This document shows positions 44,355-54,109 of a DNA stretch of 64,000 nt, one piece after another. A program made the translations under genes and the position numbers. Location of the stretch: positions 1-64,000 of the forward strand of contig NZ_JAIUIE010000012.1 in NCBI RefSeq assembly GCF_020165495.1. Direction: 5' to 3'. The notes under the pieces are model-generated. The model was given only the letters and a program-made list of their open reading frames with translations, ran no database searches and was not told the DNA's origin. Origin of the DNA: Mesorhizobium sp. BR1-1-16. GTDB taxonomy: Bacteria; Pseudomonadota; Alphaproteobacteria; Rhizobiales; Kaistiaceae. Numbering within the stretch: position 1 is the first letter of the stretch; every line of letters begins with the position of its first letter.

Positions 44355-45239
44355 ATGACCGATATCGACAACACCGCCGCCGAAGCCGAGGGCGCGACCA
44401 AGCCGCCGCGGACCATCGCGGTCACCGGCGCCACCGGCCGGATCGGCAGCGCCATCGTCGAGGAAGCGCTTCGCCGCGGCCATCATGTGGTCGCGATCGA
44501 CCGCGTCGCGCCGAAAGAACCGCATCCGAACCCGCATCTGCGCTTCGTCGTCGCCGATGTCGCCGATTATGACGCGCTGGTCGAAGCCTTCAGGGGCTGC
44601 CAGGATCTCGTGCATATGGCGGCGATCCCGGCGCCCGGCCGCCACGCTGACCATGTCATCCACAACAACAATGTCGTCGGCAGCTACAACGCCATGCGCG
44701 CGGCCGTTGAGGTCGGCATCTTCAGGATTGTCCAGGCCTCAAGCGTCAATGCGATCGGCCTCTCCTTCAGCCGCGAACCACATTTCGAATATTTCCCGAT
44801 CGACGAACTGCACCCGACATCGGTCGAGGAGCCCTACAGCCTGTCGAAATGGATCTGCGAGCAGCAGGCGGACAGCTTCGCCCGCCGCCACGAGAATATC
44901 CGCATCGCAAGCATGCGCTTCCACCTCGTCGTCGACGACCGCGCCCGCGCCGTCGAATTCTATGGCGAGGCGACGGCCGAAAAGGCCAAGCATCTCTGGG
45001 CCTATACGCTGACGAGCGCCGCGGCGCGCGCCTGTCTCGACGCGCTCGATGCGCCTTTCACCGGGCACGAGGTCTTCTACATCGCGGCGCCCGACACGGT
45101 AATGGACATCCCGACGCTCGAACTCGCGGAGCGCTTCTTTCCAGGACTGCCGATCCACGGCGATCTCTCGGGAACGCGCAGCTTCTTCTCGTCAGCCAAG
45201 GCCGAACGAATGCTCGGCTGGCGCCACGACCTCACCTGA
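44355..45239 (+). CDS. NAD-dependent epimerase/dehydratase family protein
   Basis: A 294-residue extended SDR. NAD motif VTGATGRIGSAIVE, Ser in VQASSVNAIGL, Tyr-Lys in EPYSLSKWICE. The first 18 residues are a polar leader. CGGAG precedes the ATG. In this sugar-acid operon a uronate or aldose dehydrogenase is likely, an epimerase possible. Distinct from the SDR at 25163, with which it shares only the general pattern. Confidence 0.85.
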   Translation: MTDIDNTAAEAEGATKPPRTIAVTGATGRIGSAIVEEALRRGHHVVAIDRVAPKEPHPNPHLRFVVADVADYDALVEAFRGCQDLVHMAAIPAPGRHADHVIHNNNVVGSYNAMRAAVEVGIFRIVQASSVNAIGLSFSREPHFEYFPIDELHPTSVEEPYSLSKWICEQQADSFARRHENIRIASMRFHLVVDDRARAVEFYGEATAEKAKHLWAYTLTSAAARACLDALDAPFTGHEVFYIAAPDTVMDIPTLELAERFFPGLPIHGDLSGTRSFFSSAKAERMLGWRHDLT

Positions 45240-45266
45240 CGTCCCGCTCTCGCAAGGTCCATTTCG

Positions 45267-46478
45267 ATGAAGATCACCGACGTCAAAGTCATCGTCTGCT
45301 CGCCCGGGCGGAATTTCGTCACCGTCAAGATCATGACGGACGAAGGCCTCTACGGTATCGGCGACGGTACGGTGAACGGCCGCGAACTCGCAGTCGTCAG
45401 CTATTTGCAGGATCATGTCGCGCCGCTGCTGATCGGCCGCGATCCCGCGCGGATCGAGGATATCTGGCAGTATCTCTATCGCGGTGCCTATTGGCGGCGC
45501 GGCCCGATCACCATGGCCGCGATCTCGGCTGTCGACATGGCGCTGTGGGACATCAAGGGCAAGGCGGCCAACATGCCGCTTTACCAGCTTCTCGGCGGCG
45601 CCTCGCGCGAGAAGGTGATGGTCTATACGCATGCCCAGGGCATGACGATCGAGGAAGCGGTCGAAGCCGTCGGCAAGAAACGCGACGAAGGCTATGCCGC
45701 TGTTCGCGCGCAGGTCGGCATCCCCGGCCTGCCGGCGATCTACGGCACCGGCAAGGGCTCGGTGCAGGGCACCGGCGGCATGGTCGACACGCTACCGAAC
45801 GAGGAAGTGTGGTCCACATCCAAATACATGGTCCACATTCCCAAGCTGTTCCAGAAGCTGCGCGACACCTATGGCGACGAACCGCATTTCCTGCACGACA
45901 CGCATCACCGCCTGACGCCGATCGAAGCCGCGCGGCTCGGCAAGGACCTCGAGCCGTTCCGCCTGTTCTGGCTGGAGGACCCCGTTCCGGCCGAACTGCA
46001 GGAGGGCTACCGGCTGATCCGGCAGCACACGACGACGCCGATCGCGCTCGGCGAGGTGTTCAACACGATCTGGGACGCCAAGCTCCTGATGGAGGAGCAG
46101 CTCATCGACTATATCCGCGCCACATCAGTGCATGCCGGCGGCGTCACCGGGCTTCGGCGCATCTTCGATTTCGCGTCCGTCTATCACATCCGCACGGCCT
46201 GCCACGGGCCGATGGACGTCTCGCCAGTCGCGATGGGCGCCAATGTCCATATCGATCTCTGGGTGCCGAATTTCGGCATCCAGGAATTCTCCGGCTACAC
46301 GCCGCTGATGCATGAGGTCTTCCCCCATGCCTGGCAGCAGGATGGCGGCTATCTGCATCCGGGCGAGGCGCCGGGCCATGGCGTCGACATCGACGAGGAT
46401 CTCGCGGCGAAACACCCCTATGAGCGCGCCTATCTGCCGGTCAACCGGCTCGAAGACGGCACGATCTGGCACTGGTAG
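45267..46478 (+). CDS. manD: D-mannonate/gluconate dehydratase of the enolase superfamily (ManD/RspA type)
   Basis: A 403-residue protein with clear ManD-subgroup marks: [20 protein letters not shown], the long loop containing [17 protein letters not shown], His-rich [54 protein letters not shown] and the C-terminal [17 protein letters not shown]. ManD-type enzymes dehydrate D-mannonate or D-gluconate to 2-keto-3-deoxygluconate; some members are slow. It coexists with two UxuA-type genes of an unrelated fold for the same reaction. Confidence 0.88.
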   Translation: MKITDVKVIVCSPGRNFVTVKIMTDEGLYGIGDGTVNGRELAVVSYLQDHVAPLLIGRDPARIEDIWQYLYRGAYWRRGPITMAAISAVDMALWDIKGKAANMPLYQLLGGASREKVMVYTHAQGMTIEEAVEAVGKKRDEGYAAVRAQVGIPGLPAIYGTGKGSVQGTGGMVDTLPNEEVWSTSKYMVHIPKLFQKLRDTYGDEPHFLHDTHHRLTPIEAARLGKDLEPFRLFWLEDPVPAELQEGYRLIRQHTTTPIALGEVFNTIWDAKLLMEEQLIDYIRATSVHAGGVTGLRRIFDFASVYHIRTACHGPMDVSPVAMGANVHIDLWVPNFGIQEFSGYTPLMHEVFPHAWQQDGGYLHPGEAPGHGVDIDEDLAAKHPYERAYLPVNRLEDGTIWHW

Positions 46479-46517
46479 CACACCGCGCACACGACAGAAG
46501 GTTTGGAGGAAGTGACC

Positions 46518-47264
46518 ATGATCGAGACGAAGGACATCGTGCGGCCGCCACGTGAGCTGGTTGAGAGGCTGCAAGCGCTCGGTTGCGCGACGGCCTGCAG
46601 CACGCTGCATCATATGGGCGTGCGCGACACCTTCATCGAAGGCCCCGTCGCCTGGACGCCGGGCCGCGCCGTCGCGGGACCGGCGCTGACGCTGCAGTTC
46701 ATGCCGAAGCGCGAGGACCTCTATGGCGACGGCGAATATCTCGATCCCGAGATGCAGCTGCACCGCCATGTGCTCTACCACACGCAGCCGGGCGACATCG
46801 TCGTCGTCGACGCCCGCGGCGACATGCGCTCAGGCATCTTCGGCGAGATGATGCTGACCTATTTCAAGGGCCGCGGCGGCGCCGGCGTCGTCATCGACGG
46901 CTGTATCCGCGACTTCCCGCATGCCAAGGAAATCGATCTCGGCTATTGGCTGCGCGGCGTGACGCCGAACTTTCACACCCAGACCAAGCTGATGCCGTTC
47001 GCGGTCAACACGCCGATAGCCTGCGGCGGCGTCACGGTGATGCCGGGCGACATCATCGTTGCCGATGATGATGGGGCCTGCGTCGTTCCGGCCGCGCTCG
47101 GCTATCAGGTGCTGGAACATGCCGGCACGCATCACGACTGGGAAGACTTCTCCAAGGCCATGCTTCTCCAGGGCGGTTCGCTGCAGCGCTACTACCCGCT
47201 CTCCGACGCCGCGCGCCCGGAATATGAAGAATGGCGGAAGTTGAACCCGCTGAAGAACGGCTGA
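46518..47264 (+). CDS. RraA/HMG-aldolase-like protein (second copy)
   Basis: A 248-residue RraA-like protein, close paralogue of 16935-17699: both have DIVRPPR near the start, AGPALTLQ-MPKREDLYG, and the active-site stretch VVDARGD...FGEMMLT, GRGGAGVVIDGCIRD. GGAGGAAG precedes ATG 46518; the ATG at 46503 overlaps it. Placed between two dehydratases that make 2-keto-3-deoxy acids, it may cleave such an acid to pyruvate and an aldehyde (inference). Confidence 0.83.
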   Translation: MIETKDIVRPPRELVERLQALGCATACSTLHHMGVRDTFIEGPVAWTPGRAVAGPALTLQFMPKREDLYGDGEYLDPEMQLHRHVLYHTQPGDIVVVDARGDMRSGIFGEMMLTYFKGRGGAGVVIDGCIRDFPHAKEIDLGYWLRGVTPNFHTQTKLMPFAVNTPIACGGVTVMPGDIIVADDDGACVVPAALGYQVLEHAGTHHDWEDFSKAMLLQGGSLQRYYPLSDAARPEYEEWRKLNPLKNG

Positions 47265-47293
47265 ATATCCTCGCAACCCCGGACGGGACCATC

Positions 47294-48445
47294 ATGAAGA
47301 TCACGGAAATCCGCGCCTATCCCGTCTGGGTCGGCACGCGCAACCAGCTCCTCGTCAAGATCGAAACCGACGATGGTGTGTTCGGTTGGGGCGAGAGCGG
47401 CCTTTCGGGGCGTGAAAAGGCCGTGGTCGGCGCTCTCGAGCATTATCGCGAGTTCCTGATCGGCCGCGATCCGTTCCGGATCGGCGCGCTCTGGCAGGAG
47501 ATGTATCGCAGCCAGTATTTCGAGGGCGGCCGCGTGCTGCAGGCGGCGATCTCGGCCATCGACATCGCGCTCTACGATATTCTCGGCAAGGCGCTCGGCG
47601 TGCCGGTCCATCAGCTTCTCGGCGGCAAGCAGCGCGACCGCATTCCGACCTTCGCCTCGACGACGGCCGCGCCCGGCGAGGCGATGATCGAACAGGCGAA
47701 GGAGCTGGTCGCCGCCGGCTGGGTCGCCATGCGCCTGTCGCCCTCGGGCCACGGCAACCCGAACGTCTATGAGCCGCGCGAGCATATCGCGACGACCGCA
47801 AAATGGTGCGTCAAGGCCCGCGAGGAACTGGGCGGCGATGTCGTGCTCGGCGTCGACTATCACCACCGCCTCTCGGTCGCCGAAGCCGCGAGCTTCTGCC
47901 AGAAAATGCCATCCGGCACCCTAGATTTCCTGGAGGAGCCGATCCGCGACGAGACGCCGGAGGCCTATGAAGCGCTCCGGCGCATGGTCGACGTGCCCTT
48001 CGCGATCGGCGAGGAATTCGCCTCGAAATGGCAGTTCCTGCCCTTCATCGAGCGCGACATCCACCAGTTCAACCGCATCGACATCTGCAATGTCGGCGGG
48101 CTGACCGAGGCGATGAAGGTCGCCGGCTGGAGCGAGGCCCACTACGTCGACATGATGCCGCATAACCCGCTTGGCCCCATCTGCACCGCGGCGACCGTGC
48201 ATTTCGCGGCGGCGGTGGCGAACTTCTCCTGGCTGGAGACCCGCACCTCGACCGCCGAACAGCTCGGCTTCGACAATTCGGAGTTCTTCCCGGTGCAGCC
48301 GCGCATCGACAAGGCGCACTACGCCGTCACGGATACGCCCGGCCTCGGCGTCGAGGTCAATGAAGAGCTGATCAAGCAGCAGAGCTTCAAGTTCTGGGAA
48401 GCGCCGCATCTGAAGCGCCATGACGGCTCGGTGACAAATTGGTAG
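47294..48445 (+). CDS. Enolase-superfamily dehydratase, galactonate-dehydratase-like
   Basis: A 383-residue protein: MKITEIRAYPVWVGTRNQLL, FGWGESGLSGRE, AISAIDIALYDILGKALGVP, Asp-His in GVDYHHRLS, Glu in FLEEPIRDE, Glu in IGEEFASKW and MMPHNPLGPICTAA with the catalytic His. The DYHHR and PHNPLGP stretches resemble DgoD-type galactonate dehydratases. The usual KxK region reads AMRLSPSGHG, so the Lys base of the barrel seems absent. Start 47294 has GGGA upstream; a start at 47231 would overlap the aldolase gene. Confidence 0.85.
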   Translation: MKITEIRAYPVWVGTRNQLLVKIETDDGVFGWGESGLSGREKAVVGALEHYREFLIGRDPFRIGALWQEMYRSQYFEGGRVLQAAISAIDIALYDILGKALGVPVHQLLGGKQRDRIPTFASTTAAPGEAMIEQAKELVAAGWVAMRLSPSGHGNPNVYEPREHIATTAKWCVKAREELGGDVVLGVDYHHRLSVAEAASFCQKMPSGTLDFLEEPIRDETPEAYEALRRMVDVPFAIGEEFASKWQFLPFIERDIHQFNRIDICNVGGLTEAMKVAGWSEAHYVDMMPHNPLGPICTAATVHFAAAVANFSWLETRTSTAEQLGFDNSEFFPVQPRIDKAHYAVTDTPGLGVEVNEELIKQQSFKFWEAPHLKRHDGSVTNW

Positions 48446-49368
48446 CCGAGAAGCCGCTTGGGCCGCTCCCCGGCCCCGTTTTCGAGATCATCGATCCGCG
48501 CTTCGCCGCCTGCACGGTGGCGGATGCGCGGGTCGAGCGCATCTGGACCGGCAGCCGCTGGACGGAGGGGCCGGCCTGGCTGGCCGATCGCGGCCTCCTC
48601 GTCTGGTCGGATATCCCCGGCGACCGAATGCTGTGCTATGAGCCCGCCAGCGGCCGCATCGCGACCTTCCGTGCGCCGGCGATGAGTCCCAACGGCAACA
48701 CGGTCGACCGAGAGGGCCGGCTCGTCACCTGCGAGCAGACGCCGCATCGCATCGCGCGGACCGAACCGGACGGCACGATCACCCCGCTCGTCGACCGCAT
48801 CGACGGGCGCCCGTTCAATTCGCCCAACGATGTCGTGGTGACGCGGGACGGCGTGATCTGGTTCAGCGACCCGTCCTATGGCCGCGACCGTTCACGTCCG
48901 GCCGATGATGGGGTCGAGGGCTGCCACGTTTACCGCTTCGATCCGGCGACGGGCGATGTACGGCAGATGACGCATGATTTCGTCATGCCGAACGGCCTCG
49001 CCTTCTCGCCAGACGAAAGCCTGCTCTACATCGTCGATACCGGCAGCACAGAGCGGCCTGACGGGCCCAACCATCTGCGGCGTTTCGCGGCTTCCGCCGA
49101 CGGTGCGCTGACGGGCGGCGATGTGCTGGTCGATGCCGATGGTGGCCATTTCGACGGTCTGCGCGTCGATACCGAAGGGCGGCTCTGGCTCGCCGACGAT
49201 CACGGCATCCGCTGCCATCTTCCAGACGGTACGCTGATCGGCCGCCTCCGCCTGCCCGAGCGCGCCGCGAACCTCACCTTTGGCGGCGCTGACGGCCGTC
49301 TCCTGATGATGACGGCGACGACGTCCGTGTATATCTGCAGGGTCAACGCCGCCGGCGCAGCGCGCTGA
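48439..49368 (+). CDS. SMP-30/gluconolactonase family protein
   Basis: A 309-residue beta-propeller lactonase. Motifs: WTEGPAWLADRGLLVWSDIP with the metal-ligand Glu, MSPNGNTVDREGRLVTCEQ, NSPNDVVVTRDGVIWFSDPSY with Asn and Asp ligands, and MPNGLAFSPDESLLYIVDTG. It opens sugar lactones such as those made by aldose or uronate dehydrogenases. The start is a TTG at 48439 overlapping the stop of the dehydratase gene. Last gene of the sugar-acid run. Confidence 0.88.
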   Translation: MVAEKPLGPLPGPVFEIIDPRFAACTVADARVERIWTGSRWTEGPAWLADRGLLVWSDIPGDRMLCYEPASGRIATFRAPAMSPNGNTVDREGRLVTCEQTPHRIARTEPDGTITPLVDRIDGRPFNSPNDVVVTRDGVIWFSDPSYGRDRSRPADDGVEGCHVYRFDPATGDVRQMTHDFVMPNGLAFSPDESLLYIVDTGSTERPDGPNHLRRFAASADGALTGGDVLVDADGGHFDGLRVDTEGRLWLADDHGIRCHLPDGTLIGRLRLPERAANLTFGGADGRLLMMTATTSVYICRVNAAGAAR

Positions 49369-49624
49369 GCGGCGGACCAACAGACGGCGTAGCGCCCTCC
49401 AAACTTTTCACTTTTTCGTGACGACAGGCGTGACACCAGCCGCGACGGATTTCCGATGGCGTCGGAACCGCCTGTCGCGCATGGGCCGCTTTGCGGCGAC
49501 TTTGTGTCTGCCGCATCACGCGGCGCAGCATCCCCATTTTCGCACCGCACAACCTTACGCGGATTTAATGGAGGGCCCTTGCGCAGCCGGTTCATAGCTG
49601 TCGGCGGAAACAGGGAATCTCGTC

Positions 49625-50932
49625 ATGCGGAAAGCAGCTGTTCTGGCTGTCGGCGTCGCTGCAATCATCGCAGCGGGGGCAATGGGCTTGGGCTATTGGC
49701 GTCCGCCCTTCCTGTTCGGAGCGGCCCGCGCGGCGGATGGAGCAACATCGCAAGCGCAAGGGGCCGATGCCAAGGGCGCGGCGCCCACGGGCGGCAAGGG
49801 CGGCCGGCGCGGCGGCGGTGCCGTTTCGGTGACCGTCGCCACGGCCACGGCCGGCGATCTGCCAGTCCGGCGCTCGACCATTGGATGGATCGCCTCGACG
49901 GCTTCGACCACCGTGACGACCCAGCAGCAGGGGATCGTGACACGATTGCTGGCGGCCAACGGGCAGGAGGTCAAGGCCGGCGATGTGCTGGTCGAACTCG
50001 ACGATCGCGCCGCTCAGGCGACGCTCGATCGCGACACTGCGGCCATGACGCGCGACGAGGCGGCGGTCACTTCGACCAAGGCCGACCTGACACGGGCCCA
50101 GGATCTCTTCGGACGCAAATTCGACAGTCAGCAGCAGCTCGACCAGGCGACGGCAGCCGCCGCCAGCGCCGAAGCGGTCGTGAAGCTGGACGAGGCCAAC
50201 ATCGCCGCCGACAAGGTCGTGCTCGACGAAATGCGCATCAAGGCGCCGCATGATGGACGCCTCGGCGCCTTCGCGATCACCGTCGGCAGCCTGATCCAGC
50301 CGGGTAATGCCGTCGTCACGCTGACCGATATCGACAATATCGAGGCGCTCTTTGCGGTCTCGGATGCCGATGTCGATCTTCTGCGCCAGTCCCTGGCGAA
50401 AGGGCCCGTGGCGGTGCAGCTTTCCGCCGCCGATCCGGGCGTCGCGCCGGCAAGCGGCACCGGTTCTGCGAAAGTCAGCGCGGCCGCGCCATCCACCGAT
50501 GTTGCCGGGCAGATCGATTTCATCGACAGCACGATCGTCCAGGGTTCGGGCACGATGTCGGTCCGCGCGGCGGTCTCCAACAAGGATCGCGCGTTCTGGC
50601 CGGGCCAGGCGGTCAAGGTCGATGTCGACCTTGGAACCAACCGCGGCATTGTCATCGTGCCGACAGTCGCGGTGCAGCAGGGCCAGGGCGGAGCCAACGT
50701 CTTCGTCGTCAAGCCGGACAAGACCATCGACGTTCGGCCCGTCACGGTTGCCGGCATCGTCGGTGACAAGGCCGGCATCAGCGCGGGGCTCAGCGCCGGG
50801 GATCAGGTCGTCACCGAGGGCCAGCTCTCATTGGCCGAGGGCATGACCGTCAATGTGCGTGATGGCAAGGGCGCAAAGGCCGGCGACCCCGCGGCAAAGA
50901 CCAAGCCTACCGTCGTTGGAGACGCGTCGTGA
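49625..50932 (+). CDS. RND efflux periplasmic adaptor
   Basis: A 435-residue membrane-fusion protein of the MdtA/AcrA type. N-terminal hydrophobic anchor, a Gly-rich linker (GGKGGRRGGG near residue 60), the lipoyl/barrel-sandwich region (GIVTRLLAANGQEVKAGDVL), a coiled-coil hairpin with LTRAQDLFGRKFDSQQQLDQ, and the beta-barrel and membrane-proximal domains (FWPGQAVKVDVDL; ITVGSLIQPGNAVVTLTDID). Its stop overlaps the GTG of the RND gene. Confidence 0.9.
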   Translation: MRKAAVLAVGVAAIIAAGAMGLGYWRPPFLFGAARAADGATSQAQGADAKGAAPTGGKGGRRGGGAVSVTVATATAGDLPVRRSTIGWIASTASTTVTTQQQGIVTRLLAANGQEVKAGDVLVELDDRAAQATLDRDTAAMTRDEAAVTSTKADLTRAQDLFGRKFDSQQQLDQATAAAASAEAVVKLDEANIAADKVVLDEMRIKAPHDGRLGAFAITVGSLIQPGNAVVTLTDIDNIEALFAVSDADVDLLRQSLAKGPVAVQLSAADPGVAPASGTGSAKVSAAAPSTDVAGQIDFIDSTIVQGSGTMSVRAAVSNKDRAFWPGQAVKVDVDLGTNRGIVIVPTVAVQQGQGGANVFVVKPDKTIDVRPVTVAGIVGDKAGISAGLSAGDQVVTEGQLSLAEGMTVNVRDGKGAKAGDPAAKTKPTVVGDAS

Positions 50933-53900
50933 ATATCTCGGAGTTCTGGATCCGCCGGCCGGTCGCCACCACGCTGCTGTTCCTCGGCATCGCGATGGGC
51001 GGAATCTTCGCCTATCAGCAATTGCCGGTCGCGGCCTTGCCCGAGGTCAGCTTTCCGACGATCAGTGTCAACGCGCAGTTGCCCGGCGCCTCGCCGCAGA
51101 CCATGGCGACCGCCGTCGCGACGCCGCTGATCAAGCAGTTCGAGACGATCTCCGGCATCGACACGATCAGCGCGACCAGTTCGCTCGGCAGTTCGCAGAT
51201 CGTGCTGCAATTCGCGCTCAGCCAGAACATCGATACCGCCGCCGGAGACGTTCAGGCGGCGATCGACCGGGCGCAGCGTCAGCTTCCGGCGAACATGCAG
51301 AACCCGCCGAGCTACCGAAAGGTCAACCCGGCTGATGCGCCGGTGCTCTTCCTGGCGGTTCAAAGCCCGACGTTGCCGATGTCGACGATCGACGACTTCG
51401 CGGAGAACGTCATCTCGCCAAGCCTTTCGACGCTGCCGGGCGTGGCGCAGGTCAGCGTTTACGGCGGCCAGACCTATGCCGTGCGCGTCCAGGTCGATCC
51501 GAGCAAGCTGGCCACGCGCGGCATCGGGCTCGACCAGGTCTCGACGGCGCTGGCCGGTGCCAATGACCAGACGCCGGTTGGTACGCTGACCAACAAGAGC
51601 CAGGCGCTCGTCATCGACGCGCCGACGCAGATGACCAATGCCGATCAGTTCAAGCAGCTGATTATTGCCGGCTCCAGCGGCACCCCCGTCCGCCTCATGG
51701 ACGTCGCGAATGTCGTCGACAGCGTCGAGAACACGCAGACGGCCGGCTGGTATGATGGATCGCGCTCCATCGTGCTCGCGATCCAGCGCCAGCCAAGTGC
51801 CAATACCGTCGCCGTCGTCGATGCCGTCAACGCAGAGCTGCCAAAGCTCGAAGCCTCGATGCCGGCCTCGATGACCATCCACGTCATGAACGATCGCTCG
51901 ACCTCCATCCGCGCGGCGATTTCGGACGTGCAGATGACGCTTGGCATCACCATCGTGCTGGTGGTGCTGGTCATCTACCTGTTCCTCGGCAAGCTTTCGG
52001 CGACGATCATTCCGGCGCTGGCCGTGCCGCTCTCGCTCGTCGCGGCCTTCGGCGGCATGTACTGGCTCGGCTTCAGCGTCGACAACATCTCGCTGCTCGG
52101 CCTGACGCTCGCAGTGGGCCTCGTCGTCGACGACGCTATCGTCATGCTCGAAAACATTATGCGGCATGTCGAGGAGGGGGAGAAGCCGTTCGCGGCGGCG
52201 CTCAAGGGCAGTTCCGAAATCGGCGCCACCATCATCTCGATGACGCTCTCGCTCGTCGCCGTCTTCCTGCCGATCCTCCTGATGGGCGGCGTCGTCGGGC
52301 GGCTCTTCAACGAGTTCGGCATCGTCGTGACGCTGGCGATCGGCGCTTCGGCAGTGGTCTCGCTGACCCTGACGCCGATGCTCGCGGCCCGGCTGCCGAA
52401 ATCGGCCGCCGAACCCGGCCGCTGGGGACCCGCCGCCTGGTTCGAAAGGGCCTTCCTCTGGATCGAGCATCGCTACGACCGCGGCGTCGGCTGGTGCCTC
52501 GCGCATCGCTTCATCATCATTTGCGTCTTCTTCGCGACGGTCGCAGCATCCGCCTGGCTCTTCGCGACATTGCCGAAGGGCTTCTTCCCGCAGGAAGACA
52601 TCAGCCAGCTCTCGGTCTCCACACAGGCGCGGCAGGACATCTCCTTCGATGCCATGAGCGGCTTGCAGCGCCAGGTCGAGGCCGTGCTGGGCGCCTCGCC
52701 CTACGTCCAGCATGTCGCGTCCTTCGTCGGCGGCGGGCCGGGCTCGGCCACCATGAATGCCGGATCGCTCTCGGTGCAGTTGAAGCCGAAGGATGAGCGT
52801 CCGCCGCTTGATGTGCTTACAGCCGATCTTCGTCAGCAGCTCGGCCGCATTGCCGGCATCCGCAGCTATATCGTGCCGGTCCAGAATCTCCGCGTCGGCG
52901 GCATGAGTTCGCAGAGCCAGTATCAGCTCGTCGTCCAGTCGCTCGACCAGCCGACGCTGAACGACTGGACCACGAAGCTGACCGCCGCCATGCGGGCCGA
53001 TCCGCATTTCGTCGACGTCGCCAACAACCTGCAGAACAACGCGCTTCAGGCCCGTCTGGTGATCGACCGGGACAAGGCATCCTCGCTCGGCATCACCGCC
53101 GCGACCTTGCGGCAGACTCTGGAGGACGGTTTCGGCACCGCGACGGCCGCGACGATCCAGAGCACCGGCTCCAGCTATGACGTCATTCTCGAATACGACC
53201 CGGATCTTGCCTGGTCCGACGATCTGCTGTCGACCATTCGCATCCGCTCTGCTTCAGGCACCCTGGTGCCGCTATCGAGCATCGCCCGGGTCGATCGCGT
53301 GTCCGGTCCGGTGACGGTCAACCAGCTCGGCCAGCTTCCGGCCGCGACGATTTCGTTCAACCTGCCCGAAGGTGTCGCGCTCGGCCAGGCCACGGATCAG
53401 GTCACGATATTGAAGCAGGACATCGGCCTGCCGGCGAATGTCTACACGTCCTATGCCGGTACCGCGCAAGTGTTCCAGGATTCGCTCTCGACTCAGGGCA
53501 TCCTGATCCTCGCAGCGATCCTGACGATCTATGTCGTGCTCGGCATGCTCTATGAAAGCTTCATCCATCCGCTGACCATCCTCTCCGGCCTGCCCGCGGC
53601 GGCGCTCGGCGCGCTGGTGGCGCTGAAATTTGCCGGGCTCGACCTGTCGGTGATCGCCCTGATCGGCATCCTGATGCTGATCGGCATCGTGAAGAAGAAC
53701 GCGATCATGATGGTCGACGTCGCCATCGCCGGCCAGCGCGAGGAAAACCTCGAACCATCGCCGGCAATCCATCGCGCGGCCGTCCGACGATTCCGCCCGA
53801 TCATGATGACGACCTTCGCCGCCCTGCTCGGAGCGTTGCCGATCGCGCTCGGAACGGGCGCCAGCGCCGAACTCCGCCAGCCGCTCGGCATCGCCGTCGT

Positions 53901-54072
53901 CGGTGGCCTCATCGTCTCACAATTGCTGACGCTGTTCATCACGCCGGTGATCTTCGTCGAGATGGAGCAGTTCAGCCGCTGGCTCGGCCGGCTTTTCCAC
54001 GGCCGCACAACGGCGCGTTCTGAACAGGCCGAGCCCGTCGGCGACGCAGCGCTGCAGCCGGCGGGCGAATGA
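50929..54072 (+). CDS. RND efflux transporter, hydrophobe/amphiphile (MdtB/AcrB-like) family
   Basis: A 1047-residue inner-membrane proton antiporter, full length for the family. It begins NISEFWIRRPVATTLLFLGI, carries the proton-relay Asp pair in LAVGLVVDDAIVMLENIMRH and the paired large periplasmic domains. The C-terminal half repeats the pattern (GILMLIGIVKKNAIMMVDVA). GTG start overlapping the adaptor stop (GTGA). No outer-membrane channel or local regulator gene is next to it, so it probably uses a TolC-like partner encoded elsewhere. Confidence 0.93.
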   Translation: MNISEFWIRRPVATTLLFLGIAMGGIFAYQQLPVAALPEVSFPTISVNAQLPGASPQTMATAVATPLIKQFETISGIDTISATSSLGSSQIVLQFALSQNIDTAAGDVQAAIDRAQRQLPANMQNPPSYRKVNPADAPVLFLAVQSPTLPMSTIDDFAENVISPSLSTLPGVAQVSVYGGQTYAVRVQVDPSKLATRGIGLDQVSTALAGANDQTPVGTLTNKSQALVIDAPTQMTNADQFKQLIIAGSSGTPVRLMDVANVVDSVENTQTAGWYDGSRSIVLAIQRQPSANTVAVVDAVNAELPKLEASMPASMTIHVMNDRSTSIRAAISDVQMTLGITIVLVVLVIYLFLGKLSATIIPALAVPLSLVAAFGGMYWLGFSVDNISLLGLTLAVGLVVDDAIVMLENIMRHVEEGEKPFAAALKGSSEIGATIISMTLSLVAVFLPILLMGGVVGRLFNEFGIVVTLAIGASAVVSLTLTPMLAARLPKSAAEPGRWGPAAWFERAFLWIEHRYDRGVGWCLAHRFIIICVFFATVAASAWLFATLPKGFFPQEDISQLSVSTQARQDISFDAMSGLQRQVEAVLGASPYVQHVASFVGGGPGSATMNAGSLSVQLKPKDERPPLDVLTADLRQQLGRIAGIRSYIVPVQNLRVGGMSSQSQYQLVVQSLDQPTLNDWTTKLTAAMRADPHFVDVANNLQNNALQARLVIDRDKASSLGITAATLRQTLEDGFGTATAATIQSTGSSYDVILEYDPDLAWSDDLLSTIRIRSASGTLVPLSSIARVDRVSGPVTVNQLGQLPAATISFNLPEGVALGQATDQVTILKQDIGLPANVYTSYAGTAQVFQDSLSTQGILILAAILTIYVVLGMLYESFIHPLTILSGLPAAALGALVALKFAGLDLSVIALIGILMLIGIVKKNAIMMVDVAIAGQREENLEPSPAIHRAAVRRFRPIMMTTFAALLGALPIALGTGASAELRQPLGIAVVGGLIVSQLLTLFITPVIFVEMEQFSRWLGRLFHGRTTARSEQAEPVGDAALQPAGE

Positions 54073-54093
54073 TCGGTTCGATGATGACTGGAG

Positions 54094-54109
54094 GCCGAGC
54101 TAGCTCGGC
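54094..54109. terminator. Hairpin between the converging RND and DUF4142 genes
   Basis: GCCGAG-CTAG-CTCGGC is a perfect 16-bp palindrome that includes the DUF4142 stop codon. It has no real T-run. It could end transcription from both sides. Confidence 0.4.
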
